From Streptomyces sp. NBC_00273 (GTDB taxonomy: Bacteria; Actinomycetota; Actinomycetes; Streptomycetales; Streptomycetaceae): a stretch of DNA of 64,000 bases. This document shows positions 18,058 through 25,696 of the stretch, piece after piece. The stretch is from positions 1,550,001-1,614,000 of the forward strand of contig NZ_CP108067.1 in assembly GCF_036178145.1 (NCBI RefSeq). Reading direction: 5' to 3'. Both the position numbers and the translations under genes were made by a program. The notes under the pieces were generated by a model. That model searched no databases. It was given only the letters and a program-made list of their open reading frames with translations, and was not told the DNA's origin. Numbering within the stretch: position 1 is the first letter of the stretch; every line of letters begins with the position of its first letter.

Positions 18058-18438
18058 GTGGGGGACAAGGCCCTGTGCACGTCCTACGAGCTCTTCGACG
18101 CCGAGCGGCAGGGCGACGCCGTCCGGCACGCCGGCTCGGGCGCGATCTTCGACCTGCGGTCCAACGTCCTGCGGCCCGACGTCCTGCGGCCCGACGGATG
18201 GACGTCCGCCGAAGCCGGCGGGCGGATCGACCACGCGATCCGCATCACCGTGCCCCGCTCCGACCGGAGCTACGTCTGGCCCGCGAGGCACCGGGCGGGC
18301 TCGGCAGCGGACAGCGCACTGCCTCCGATGGGGCTGCGGCTGCGGCTGCGACTCAAGGGCTCGGACTTCGAGGCGGTCGACGCGTCCGGACTCCAACAGT
18401 CCGCGGACTCCGGGGCCGCCGCCCCCGGTGCCGCGTGA
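18058..18438 (+). pseudogene. Actinobacterial conserved protein of unknown function, truncated with internal deletions
   Basis: The open frame reads VVVGDKALCTSYELFDAERQ, GAIFDLRSNVLRPD, GWTSAEAGGRIDHAIRITV, YVWPARHRAGSAADSALPPM, GLRLRLRLKGSDFEAVDASG. These pieces match in order a family of secreted actinobacterial proteins in which GWTSA and GxIxHAIR are normally about 16 residues apart and MGLRxRLK and GxxFEAVD about 45-50 apart. Both intervals are deleted in frame. A perfect 15-bp tandem duplication (GTCCTGCGGCCCGAC, 18168-18197) repeats VLRPD. The N-terminal part and signal peptide are also missing. The family match is from memory of its motifs. Confidence 0.6.
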
Positions 18439-19857
18439 CGGACGGACCGGACTCGGACGGATGCGCCGCGCCGAGGGCGAAGGCCGCTTCGGCCACCGCA
18501 CGGCCCAGTGCCGACAGACAGGCCGACCAGGTCCGGTCCACGTCGTGCCGTTCGGCGGGCGGTAGCGGAGCTCCGGCCGAAGTGCGGGCCGCATCGGCGA
18601 CGCCGAGCAGGCGTGCCGCCCGCTCGGGCTCGCCACCGGCCGCCGCCGCGCCCGCCAGGCCCTCCAGCGCGAGGGCCACGGCACGTACGTCTCCCAGCGC
18701 TCGCGCGGCCTCGAGTCCTTCGCGGTGCAGGGCGCGGGCCCTGGCCGGGTCCCCCCTCAGCTCGGCCGTGAAGCCCAGTTCGGCGAGGGCGAGCGTCGTG
18801 CCCGGCGCGTAGTCGACCTCCCGGAACCACGTCAGCACCGCCCGCATGTGCTCCTCGGCGCCGACCAGGTCGCCGGTGCGCCGGGCGACCATGGCGAGTC
18901 CGATCCGGGCGTCCGCCTCTCCGGCCCGGTGGCTCTGTTCCCTGGCCAGCCGCAGGGCGTCCACGTGCCGCTGCCGGCTCTCCTCGAACGCACCCGCCAA
19001 CAGCGCCGACCGCCCCAGCGCGCACAGCCGTTTGCCGGCCTCGGTCCGCAGCCCGAGCTCCTCGGCGATGGCCAGCCCCTCCTCGTGCAGCCGGGACGCT
19101 TGCGGGTACTCGCCCGCGATCTCGTGGAGCGCGGCACGGGGGAAGACGGTCTGCAACAGGCCCCAGCGGTCGCCCAGTCCGCCGAACAGGCGTGCGGCGC
19201 GCTCCGCGTCGCGGCCCACCGCGACCAGGTCGCCGTGCGCGAGGGAGTGTCGGGCGCGCACGCTCAAGGCGGCCGCGGTCCCCCACACGTCACCGATCGC
19301 CTCGGCCACGGCCAGGGCCCGGTCGGCGAGTTCCTCGCCCGCGGACACGTCTGCCGCGCCCATCTGCGCGGCGGCCAGGAACCCCACCGCGTGCGCATGT
19401 CCCAGCCGGTCGTGTTCCGCCACCTCCCGCGCGTCGAGGTCGGCCGCCGCGGTCCGCAGCAGGGTCCCGGCGGCGCTCGACGTGCCTTCCCACACGGTCA
19501 GGCCGGCCCGCCAGGCCGCCGCCAGGGCGGTGGCGGCGATCCGCTCCCCCGCCGACCGGTCCTGGCCCGGACCGGTCCCGGACGCGACGTGCGCGGGGTG
19601 GTCGGGGTGGTCGCGCTCCGCGGCGAGGCAGGCGTCGAGCAGCCGGCCGCCCTCCGCGGGTCCGCCGCGCAGCAGCCAGTACCGGGCCAGGGCACGGGCC
19701 GCCCGCAGGGCCGGTACCACCCGGCCGTGCGCCAGGGCCTCCTCGACCGCCGGGTACAGCTCCGCCTCGGCCGCGTCGAGCCGGGCGAGCCAGAGCCGCT
19801 GGTGCGGGCCGCGCAGCAGCGGTTCGGCCCGCAGCGCCAGCTCCCGGTAGTACCTGG
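18353..19857 (-). pseudogene. TPR half of a large LuxR/AfsR-type regulator, 5' end lost
   Basis: The frame encodes a chain of TPR-like helices (LALAELGFTAELRGDPARA, REGLEAARALGDVRAVALAL, LAGAAAAGGEPERAARLLG), as in the C-terminal half of large LuxR/LAL or AfsR-type regulators. The recognisable part starts at YYRELALRAEPLLRGPHQR, a segment normally preceded by several hundred residues of NB-ARC-type ATPase. Upstream of 19857 the sequence changes abruptly into another gene on the opposite strand. The end at 18353 overlaps the antisense remnant at 18058-18438, and its last 30 residues are Arg/Pro-rich and probably not native. No DNA-binding domain remains, so it is unlikely to act as a regulator. 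Confidence 0.75.
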
Positions 19858-20415
19858 GCGGCCGACCAGCGGGCCGCCTACCTGGACGGCGCGGTGTACG
19901 CGGTGCCCCAGACCGTCGGCACCTCCGCCGCCTTCGTCCTCTACAGCGGCGACGAGGCGGCGTACCGGACCTACCGCACGGTCCTCGACACGATCGGTGA
20001 GGGCAGCCTCGTCGGCCCGGCCCCCGAGCTGTCGTCCGTGTACGACACCGCCCTGCTCAGCGGCATGTACGGGATGTTCGCCGGGTTCTTCCAGGCGGTG
20101 GCGCTCGCCGGCACGGAGGGGATCGGGGCGGCTGAGCTGGCGCGCCCGCTGGTGCGGTGGCTGACGGCGGCCGCCGACGCGCTGCCGGGCTTCGCGGAGG
20201 AGATCGACGCGAAGCAGTACACCACGACGACCTCCAACCTGGAGATCAACGCGGTGGGGCTGCGCAACATCCTCTCCACCACCGAGGCGCAGGGACTGCC
20301 GACGGACCTGCTGGCGCCGCTGCTGCGGCTCTTCGACGACCAGATCCGCGCGGGGCACGCCGCGTCCAGTCTGTCCCGGGCGGTGGAGTCGTTGCGCGCC
20401 GGCGGTCTCCGGTAG
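19850..20415 (+). pseudogene. C-terminal part of an NAD(P)-dependent imine-reductase-like oxidoreductase
   Basis: From WAADQRAAYLDGAVYAVPQT onward the frame matches the second half of beta-hydroxyacid dehydrogenase/imine-reductase proteins: AAFVLYSGDE, then YDTALLSGMYGMFAGFFQAV in the long interdomain helix, and the all-alpha C-terminal domain ending SRAVESLRAGGLR. About 110 residues with the Rossmann dinucleotide fold are missing, so it cannot bind NADPH. The break lies within a few bases of the break in the opposing regulator gene, as if one deletion removed both 5' ends and their shared promoter region. Confidence 0.8.
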
Positions 20416-20433
20416 CCGGTATCCGGTATCCCC

Positions 20434-20464
20434 TTGACCCGAAGCTCGGTTGAGGTCCTACCGT
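20434..20464 (+). promoter_or_regulatory. MerR-type promoter/operator
   Basis: TTGACC (20434-20439) and TACCGT (20459-20464) are separated by 19 bases, the long spacer typical of MerR-family promoters. Inside, GACCCGAA and TTGAGGTC form an imperfect inverted repeat (six of eight match). It points toward the patatin gene at 20526. No merR gene is in the window nearby. Confidence 0.65.
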
Positions 20465-20525
20465 CGATCGTGCCGATCAAGCCGATCGCGCAGACCATCG
20501 CCTGATGCCAGGGGGAGACGGAACC

Positions 20526-21428
20526 ATGGAGCTCGAGACCGCAACAGCATTCGACCGGGCTCTCGTACTGGGACCGGGAGGTGTGGTCGGAACCGCGTGG
20601 ATGGCCGGGCTGGTCGGTGAACTGGGGCGCAGGGGTGTGGATCTCGGCGTTGCCGACCTGACGGTCGGCACGTCGGCCGGCGCGATCGTCGGCGCGCTCC
20701 TGACCACCGGCCAGGACCTCGGCCGCCTCGCCGAGGTGTCGTCGCGGCCGGGTCCGGCCGCCCGGCCCGGGGTGGACGCCGCCGTCGCGGGCGCGGTGTT
20801 CGCCGTGCTCGGCCGGCACGGGCTGGAGCCCGGGGAGGCCCGGCGCCGGGTCGGCCGGATCGCACTCGACCATGCGGACTCCGACCGCGACGCCTCCTCC
20901 GAGGCCGAACGGGCGTTGCTCGCGGGCCGTGGCGCCCTGATCGGCTCGGACGTCTGGCCGACGGAGGGCGAGTTGCTCATCACCGCGGTGGAGGCGGCCA
21001 CGGGTGAGCCCGTGGTGTGGGACCGTACGAGCGGCGTGCCGCTGGTCCACGCGGTGGCGGCGAGCAGTGCCTTCCCCGCGGCCGAGCCGCCGGTCTCCGT
21101 CCTGGGACGGCGGTACATGGACGGCGCCCTGCGCGCCGGATCGAACGCGGATCTCGCGGCCGGAGCCCGTACCGTCGTCGTCATCGAGCCCCTGGCGCAC
21201 CTGTCACCGCGTGAGCCGCTCGACCAGCACCCGACGGCCGTCGGGGCGCGGACCGTGGTGACCGTCGTTCCCGACGCGGAAGCGGTACGGGCGTTCGGGC
21301 CCGACCTGAACGACCGGGCGAACTGGGCGGCGGCCTACCGGGCCGGCCTCGCCCAGGCACCCGCTGCCGCCGGGCGGCTGCGCCCCGTGTGGGAGCCCGG
21401 ATCCGGTCCGGGTGGCTCCCGGGCATGA
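20526..21428 (+). CDS. Patatin-like phospholipase
   Basis: 300 residues from ATG 20526, behind AGGGGGAGA. It has the oxyanion-hole loop LVLGPGGVVG (residues 14-22), the nucleophile elbow GTSAG (Ser50) and the DGA motif containing the catalytic Asp (RYMDGALRAGSNADL), so the Ser-Asp dyad is complete. Such enzymes cleave acyl chains from lipids; they are usually cytosolic or membrane-associated, and no signal peptide is visible here. The MerR-type promoter upstream suggests induction by a chemical or redox signal. The actual substrate is unknown. Confidence 0.88.
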   Translation: MELETATAFDRALVLGPGGVVGTAWMAGLVGELGRRGVDLGVADLTVGTSAGAIVGALLTTGQDLGRLAEVSSRPGPAARPGVDAAVAGAVFAVLGRHGLEPGEARRRVGRIALDHADSDRDASSEAERALLAGRGALIGSDVWPTEGELLITAVEAATGEPVVWDRTSGVPLVHAVAASSAFPAAEPPVSVLGRRYMDGALRAGSNADLAAGARTVVVIEPLAHLSPREPLDQHPTAVGARTVVTVVPDAEAVRAFGPDLNDRANWAAAYRAGLAQAPAAAGRLRPVWEPGSGPGGSRA

Positions 21429-21513
21429 GACCACGGACCGCTCCGAGGAGTGATGAGGGCGAATGTGAGCCCCTTCCTGCGCAGGCGGGAAAGTGGCGCG
21501 GGAAGATGAGCAC

Positions 21514-21771
21514 ATGGACGACCTTCTGACGTTCCTCGTCGCGCGCATCAATGACGACAACCATGCCTACGCCTACGTGTCCGAAACGATGGGCGGCGAG
21601 GCCCTTCTCGACAGCCATCTGCCGATGCTCGACCTGACCGAGCAGTTGGCCCACGAGTACCGGGCCGTGGATCCCGCCGACCCCCGTGCAGTCGGCCTCG
21701 GATACGCGATCCGAGTCCTCGCCCAGTCGTACGCCGGGCATCCCGCATATCGCCAGGAATGGCGCCCGTAA
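21514..21771 (+). CDS. Small DUF6221-like protein
   Basis: 85 residues. The start DLLTFLVARINDD and the closing motif YAGHPAYRQEWRP are characteristic of actinobacterial DUF6221 proteins, where the ending is typically Y(A/S)xHPxYRxEW. It is shorter than most members (about 110-150 residues). It is mostly acidic and soluble, and no catalytic motif is visible. The function of the family is unknown. ATG 21514 was preferred; a GTG at 21493 would add seven residues. Confidence 0.65.
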   Translation: MDDLLTFLVARINDDNHAYAYVSETMGGEALLDSHLPMLDLTEQLAHEYRAVDPADPRAVGLGYAIRVLAQSYAGHPAYRQEWRP

Positions 21772-21848
21772 GCGATCCGTACGTCCGTGGACGGTGACAG
21801 CGCCGAGCGTGGGAGGCCAACCACGGCCGTGGCCGCGCCGGGCGGTCC

Positions 21849-22808
21849 CTAGTGGGCGCCGTCCGGGCGCAGTTCGATGTGGTCCGGGGCCAGGTCGACC
21901 GCCACGCGGTGTTCCATCCCCAGGGCCTCCAGGAACTTCGGGGGGAGCTGGACGCGCCCGGAGCGGTCGAGGACGACGTACTCGCGTTCGCTGATGGATT
22001 CCTCGCCGTGCTCGTCGGTGACCAGGCGGCGCAGGACCTCGCTGCTGGTGCGCCCGTCGCGGATGGCCACGGTGCGGCGGACCTCGCCCGCCACCATCGG
22101 GTCGTGCGTCACGATCACCACCGTCACGCCGAGTTCCTTGTTCACGGTCCGGAAGGTCTCGAAGACCGCCGCGGCCGTCTCCGAGTCCAGTTCGCCCGTG
22201 GGTTCGTCGGCGAGCAGCACCTTGGGGTCGTTCGCCATCGCCACGGCGATCGCGACGCGCTGCTGCTGGCCGCCGGAGAGTTGCGCCGGGCGCCGGTGCG
22301 CCAGGTCGCCGATCCCGAGGGCCTCCAGGACCTCCCCGACCCTGGCGGCGCGGCGTGCGCCGGCGCCGCGGCGGGGGCCGTCTCCCTTCAACTGCATCGG
22401 CAGGGCGACGTTCTGGGCGGCCGTCAGGAACGGAAGCAGGTTGCGGGCCGTCTGCTGGAAGACGAACCCGACCGCTTCGCGCCGGTACCGCAGCCGGTCC
22501 CGCGCCGACAGTTCCAGCAGGTCGTAGCCCGCGACCGCCGCGCTGCCGGCCGTGGGGACGTCCAGGCCGGCCAGGATGTTCAAGAGGGTGGACTTGCCGC
22601 TGCCGGAGGCGCCGACGAGGGCCATCAGGTCGCCCTGTTCGACCGTCAGCTCCAGTCCCTGGAGGGCCTGTACCTCGATGCCGTCCTGGCTGAAGATCCG
22701 GACCAGGCGGTCGCAGGCGATCGCGGCGTCCGCCGCCGGGGTGCGCGGCTCGGCGGCGGCCGTCGCCCGGCGGCGCAGCTCCTCGTACGTCGGCTGGTCG
22801 GTGTTCAA
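21849..22808 (-). CDS. ABC transporter ATP-binding protein with a C-terminal AbrB-like domain
   Basis: 319 residues starting at TTG 22808, which overlaps the stop of the upstream permease (TTGA). The ATPase part has Walker A GASGSGKSTLL, the Q-loop VFQQTARNLLPFL, signature LSGGQQQRVAIA, Walker B VLLADEPTGELDSET and switch VTHD, as in the LolD/MacB class that serves FtsX permeases. After residue 275 a short extra domain follows (YVVLDRSGRVQLPPKFLEAL, then MEHRVAVDLAPDHIELRP). It looks like a SpoVT/AbrB swapped-hairpin unit. It may bind DNA or act as a dimerisation module; this is inference. The gene is the last of a three-gene operon with two FtsX-like permeases. Confidence 0.88.
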   Translation of the reverse strand: MNTDQPTYEELRRRATAAAEPRTPAADAAIACDRLVRIFSQDGIEVQALQGLELTVEQGDLMALVGASGSGKSTLLNILAGLDVPTAGSAAVAGYDLLELSARDRLRYRREAVGFVFQQTARNLLPFLTAAQNVALPMQLKGDGPRRGAGARRAARVGEVLEALGIGDLAHRRPAQLSGGQQQRVAIAVAMANDPKVLLADEPTGELDSETAAAVFETFRTVNKELGVTVVIVTHDPMVAGEVRRTVAIRDGRTSSEVLRRLVTDEHGEESISEREYVVLDRSGRVQLPPKFLEALGMEHRVAVDLAPDHIELRPDGAH

Positions 22809-25696
22809 CGCTGGTCTCCCGCTCTCAACTCGGTGGTGATCTGCCGTCGCCCGGATGTCGCCGCCTCGAGGCACACGGCCGCGGCGACCAGGGCGGCCAG
22901 GCCCAGGGCCTGGGTCAGTACGGGCCCTGCCGTCAGCTGCACTCCGTTCGGCACGTGCGCGCCGACCAGCGTGGACAGGTCCATCGCCGGGCCCAGCAGG
23001 GCCACGGCGGCCGCCGCCACCAGGGCCCCGCCCAGCGTCGCGGCCAGGGTCTGCGGCAGGGTTTCGGCGAGGATCAGCGCCACGCCCTGCCTGCGGCGCA
23101 GCCCCATGGTGCGCAGCCGGGCCAGCAGCGCCGCGCGCTCGGGGACGGTCCGCATCAGCGTCAGCAGTACGGCGAGCAGGGCGAAGCCCGCCGCTCCGGC
23201 CATGGCGGCCCAGAAGAGGCGCTGTGCCGAGCGCTGGAGCGGGTCGGCGCCCAGTGCCGTGACGGCCTCGGCGCTGGTGTGCACGGGGTACACCTCGTCG
23301 AGGGGGGCCGGCCCCGCGGAAGAACCGGAGCCGGGGATCGGAGCCGGGGCCGGGGCGGGCGTCGCGGACGGCGCCGGGAGCTTGGAGCGGACCAGCTCGC
23401 GCAGCCGGTCGCCGTCCACGTCGCCGAGTCCGAGCCACCGGTTGGGGCGGTCGGCGCCGCCCATGACGGCGGTTGCGGCGCCCGCCGGCAGGACGACGGT
23501 CGCGGCGTCCCGCGCCGGATGGGCCGGGGTGCAGTCGACCGTGCCCGCGACCCGTACCTTCAGCTCCTTGCCGTCGCCGGGCTGCACCGCGTACGTGCCA
23601 CCCTGCGTGACCTTCCCGACCAGGCCCGCGCTGAACAGCGCGGGCACCGGGGCATCGGCGGACTGCGCACCACCGGTGGCCAGCAGCGCGGGCTCGAAGG
23701 AGCCGCAGCCGAGGACCCGGGACAGCTCCGCGTACGCGGCCGGCTCGGCCACGATCACGGTGACCTGGCTGGACCTCACGGTGGTGCCGAGCAGGGCGGA
23801 GTCGTGGTCGATCCACAGCGGCACGGACGTCCGTACGCCCGGCAGCTCGCCCGCGGCCTTCGCGAGCCCCTCCGGAAGCGGGGACTTCCCGTACGCGGAG
23901 ATCGACACGTCGCCCCCGACGGTCAGCCGGGCCACCCCCAGCCGGGACGAGTCCACCGACTGCAGCACGGTGGCGCCGAATCCGCCGGTGGTGATGGCGA
24001 CGAGCAGCGCGACCATCGGCAGGACGGAGGGTCCGGTGCGGCCGCGGGCCTGCGTGCCGGTCGTCGCCGGGCCGCGGGCGGCCCGCGCGAGTCCCAGGAA
24101 GCCGACCAGTCCGGAACCGCGGCCGGCCGCCCGGGCGAGCCATCCGGTGACCACCGGCTGGAGCCGGGCCAGCAGCAGCCCCCCGCACAGGGCGAGCAGC
24201 AGCGGGGCGGCGATCAGTAGCGGGTCGAGGTCGCTGCCGGGCGGGGCGACCCCGCGGCGGCGGACCTCCACCACGGCGGCGGCGGTGGCGATGAGGACGA
24301 GGAGTTCGGCCACGGGCCTGCGCCACCGTCCGGCCGGGCGGGCCGGGGTCAGCAGTACGGCCGCCCGTACGGGGAAGGCCAGCAGTGCGAGCAGGGCGAC
24401 GGCCCCGGCCGCGAGCAGGGTGGGCGCGAGCCGGGGGGTGGGCAGCAGCAGGACGGCGAGCGCGGTGGCGGCCGCGGCCGCCGGCAGCACGGTGACGGCG
24501 CCCTCGCCGAGGAGCCGGCCGACGATGGCGGTGCGCGAACCGCCGCGCGCGAGCAGCAGCCGCAGTTCGGCGTCGCGGCGGTCGGCCGCGAGTGCGCCGG
24601 CCAGGCACAGGACGACGAAGGCGACACCGCCGACCCCGGCGGGTCCGATCGCGGCGAGCGGCGCCGCGGCCTGGGTGCGGACGCGGGCTTCTTCGAACCG
24701 CTCGGGCAGCCACGAGGTGGTGTGCAGCCCGGGGCGGCCGGTCTCCCGGACGAGGGCGGCGGCGGTGGGCCCGGCGAGGTACGAGGCGATGTCCTTTTTC
24801 GTGGCGTCGAGCCGGTCGGCCCGCAGGTGGCCGATGTCCACCGGCAGCTGCCAGAAGTCCTCGGCGGTGCGGCTCCAGGTGCTCATCCGGTCGAGGTCCC
24901 CGGTGCCGACGAGGGCGTCGACGTCCCAGGCGAGGCTCTCGTTGTAGTAGTGCTCGCAGGCGCGGGCGAGGCACCCCAGGTTGTCCGTCCAGAAGTCGTC
25001 GCTCTCGTCGAGGACCGCGTAGAGACCGACGACCTCGACGGACGGTGTGGCGTCCACTCGGGACGCGATCTTCAGGACGGATCCGACGCGGGCGCCGAGG
25101 GTCGCGGCGGCCTTCTGCGAGAGGACGACCTGGAGGGGTGCCGTCTCCCCGGGGGCGGCCTGGGCGGGGGCCGTGGGCGTGCTGCTCGGCCAGTGCCCCT
25201 CCGCCAGCTTCACATGGGCCTCCGCCTGGCGGACGTGCAGGAGGTTCATGCTGGGCGGAAAGCCGGAGGGGCGGGAGAGTTCCGGGTTCAGCAGCTCCTG
25301 CCGCTTGGTGGTGCGTGCACCGTGGACCGTCGACTCCCGGTCCACGCGGAAGGTGGATCCGGTCGGCGCGAGCAGTTTCTCCAGCGTGGCGTCCAGGGCC
25401 TGGGCGCTCTGCCCCCTGTCCGGGGAGGGAGCGTCCACCTGCAGGCTGGCGTTGCCGGCTGCGCTGCGTTCCAGGAAGGACCGCAGGGCCTGGTCGGCGC
25501 CCCGGTCCTGGGCCCGTGGCAGCGCGGCGGCCAGCAGGACGGCGACGAAGGCCAGTGCGGCGCCGAGCAGGGTGCTCAGGGGCGCCGCCCGCAGCCGGGT
25601 CCTGATCCAGGGCGCGGGCCGCGGGGCGGTGGGCGCGGGCGAGGGGGCAGTCCGCGGGGCGGACGACGCCGGGGTGGCGGACGGCGGGGTGGTCAC
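22805..25696 (-). CDS. Large FtsX-like ABC permease
   Basis: 963 residues. GTG 25696 overlaps the stop of the upstream permease. One helix near the N-terminus (LRAAPLSTLLGAALAFVAVL) is followed by a large extracytoplasmic domain, then a block of helices (PAGVGGVAFVVLCLAGALAA, LLAAGAVALLALLAFPV), a second extracytoplasmic part and a final three-helix FtsX block (AGAAGFALLAVLLTLMRTVP, then GVALILAETLPQTLAATLGG). This MacB-like layout moves substrates at the outer face of the membrane rather than through a pore. It is the middle gene of the operon 28983 to 21849. The substrate is unknown; lipoprotein release or peptide resistance are common in the class. Confidence 0.85.
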   Translation of the reverse strand: MTTPPSATPASSAPRTAPSPAPTAPRPAPWIRTRLRAAPLSTLLGAALAFVAVLLAAALPRAQDRGADQALRSFLERSAAGNASLQVDAPSPDRGQSAQALDATLEKLLAPTGSTFRVDRESTVHGARTTKRQELLNPELSRPSGFPPSMNLLHVRQAEAHVKLAEGHWPSSTPTAPAQAAPGETAPLQVVLSQKAAATLGARVGSVLKIASRVDATPSVEVVGLYAVLDESDDFWTDNLGCLARACEHYYNESLAWDVDALVGTGDLDRMSTWSRTAEDFWQLPVDIGHLRADRLDATKKDIASYLAGPTAAALVRETGRPGLHTTSWLPERFEEARVRTQAAAPLAAIGPAGVGGVAFVVLCLAGALAADRRDAELRLLLARGGSRTAIVGRLLGEGAVTVLPAAAAATALAVLLLPTPRLAPTLLAAGAVALLALLAFPVRAAVLLTPARPAGRWRRPVAELLVLIATAAAVVEVRRRGVAPPGSDLDPLLIAAPLLLALCGGLLLARLQPVVTGWLARAAGRGSGLVGFLGLARAARGPATTGTQARGRTGPSVLPMVALLVAITTGGFGATVLQSVDSSRLGVARLTVGGDVSISAYGKSPLPEGLAKAAGELPGVRTSVPLWIDHDSALLGTTVRSSQVTVIVAEPAAYAELSRVLGCGSFEPALLATGGAQSADAPVPALFSAGLVGKVTQGGTYAVQPGDGKELKVRVAGTVDCTPAHPARDAATVVLPAGAATAVMGGADRPNRWLGLGDVDGDRLRELVRSKLPAPSATPAPAPAPIPGSGSSAGPAPLDEVYPVHTSAEAVTALGADPLQRSAQRLFWAAMAGAAGFALLAVLLTLMRTVPERAALLARLRTMGLRRRQGVALILAETLPQTLAATLGGALVAAAAVALLGPAMDLSTLVGAHVPNGVQLTAGPVLTQALGLAALVAAAVCLEAATSGRRQITTELRAGDQR

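Noticed and set aside
21849..24974. Extension of the ABC ATPase frame to 1041 codons
   Set aside because: Only the last 319 codons are ATPase. The upstream part is antisense-like low-complexity Arg/Pro/Ala in another frame of the permease.
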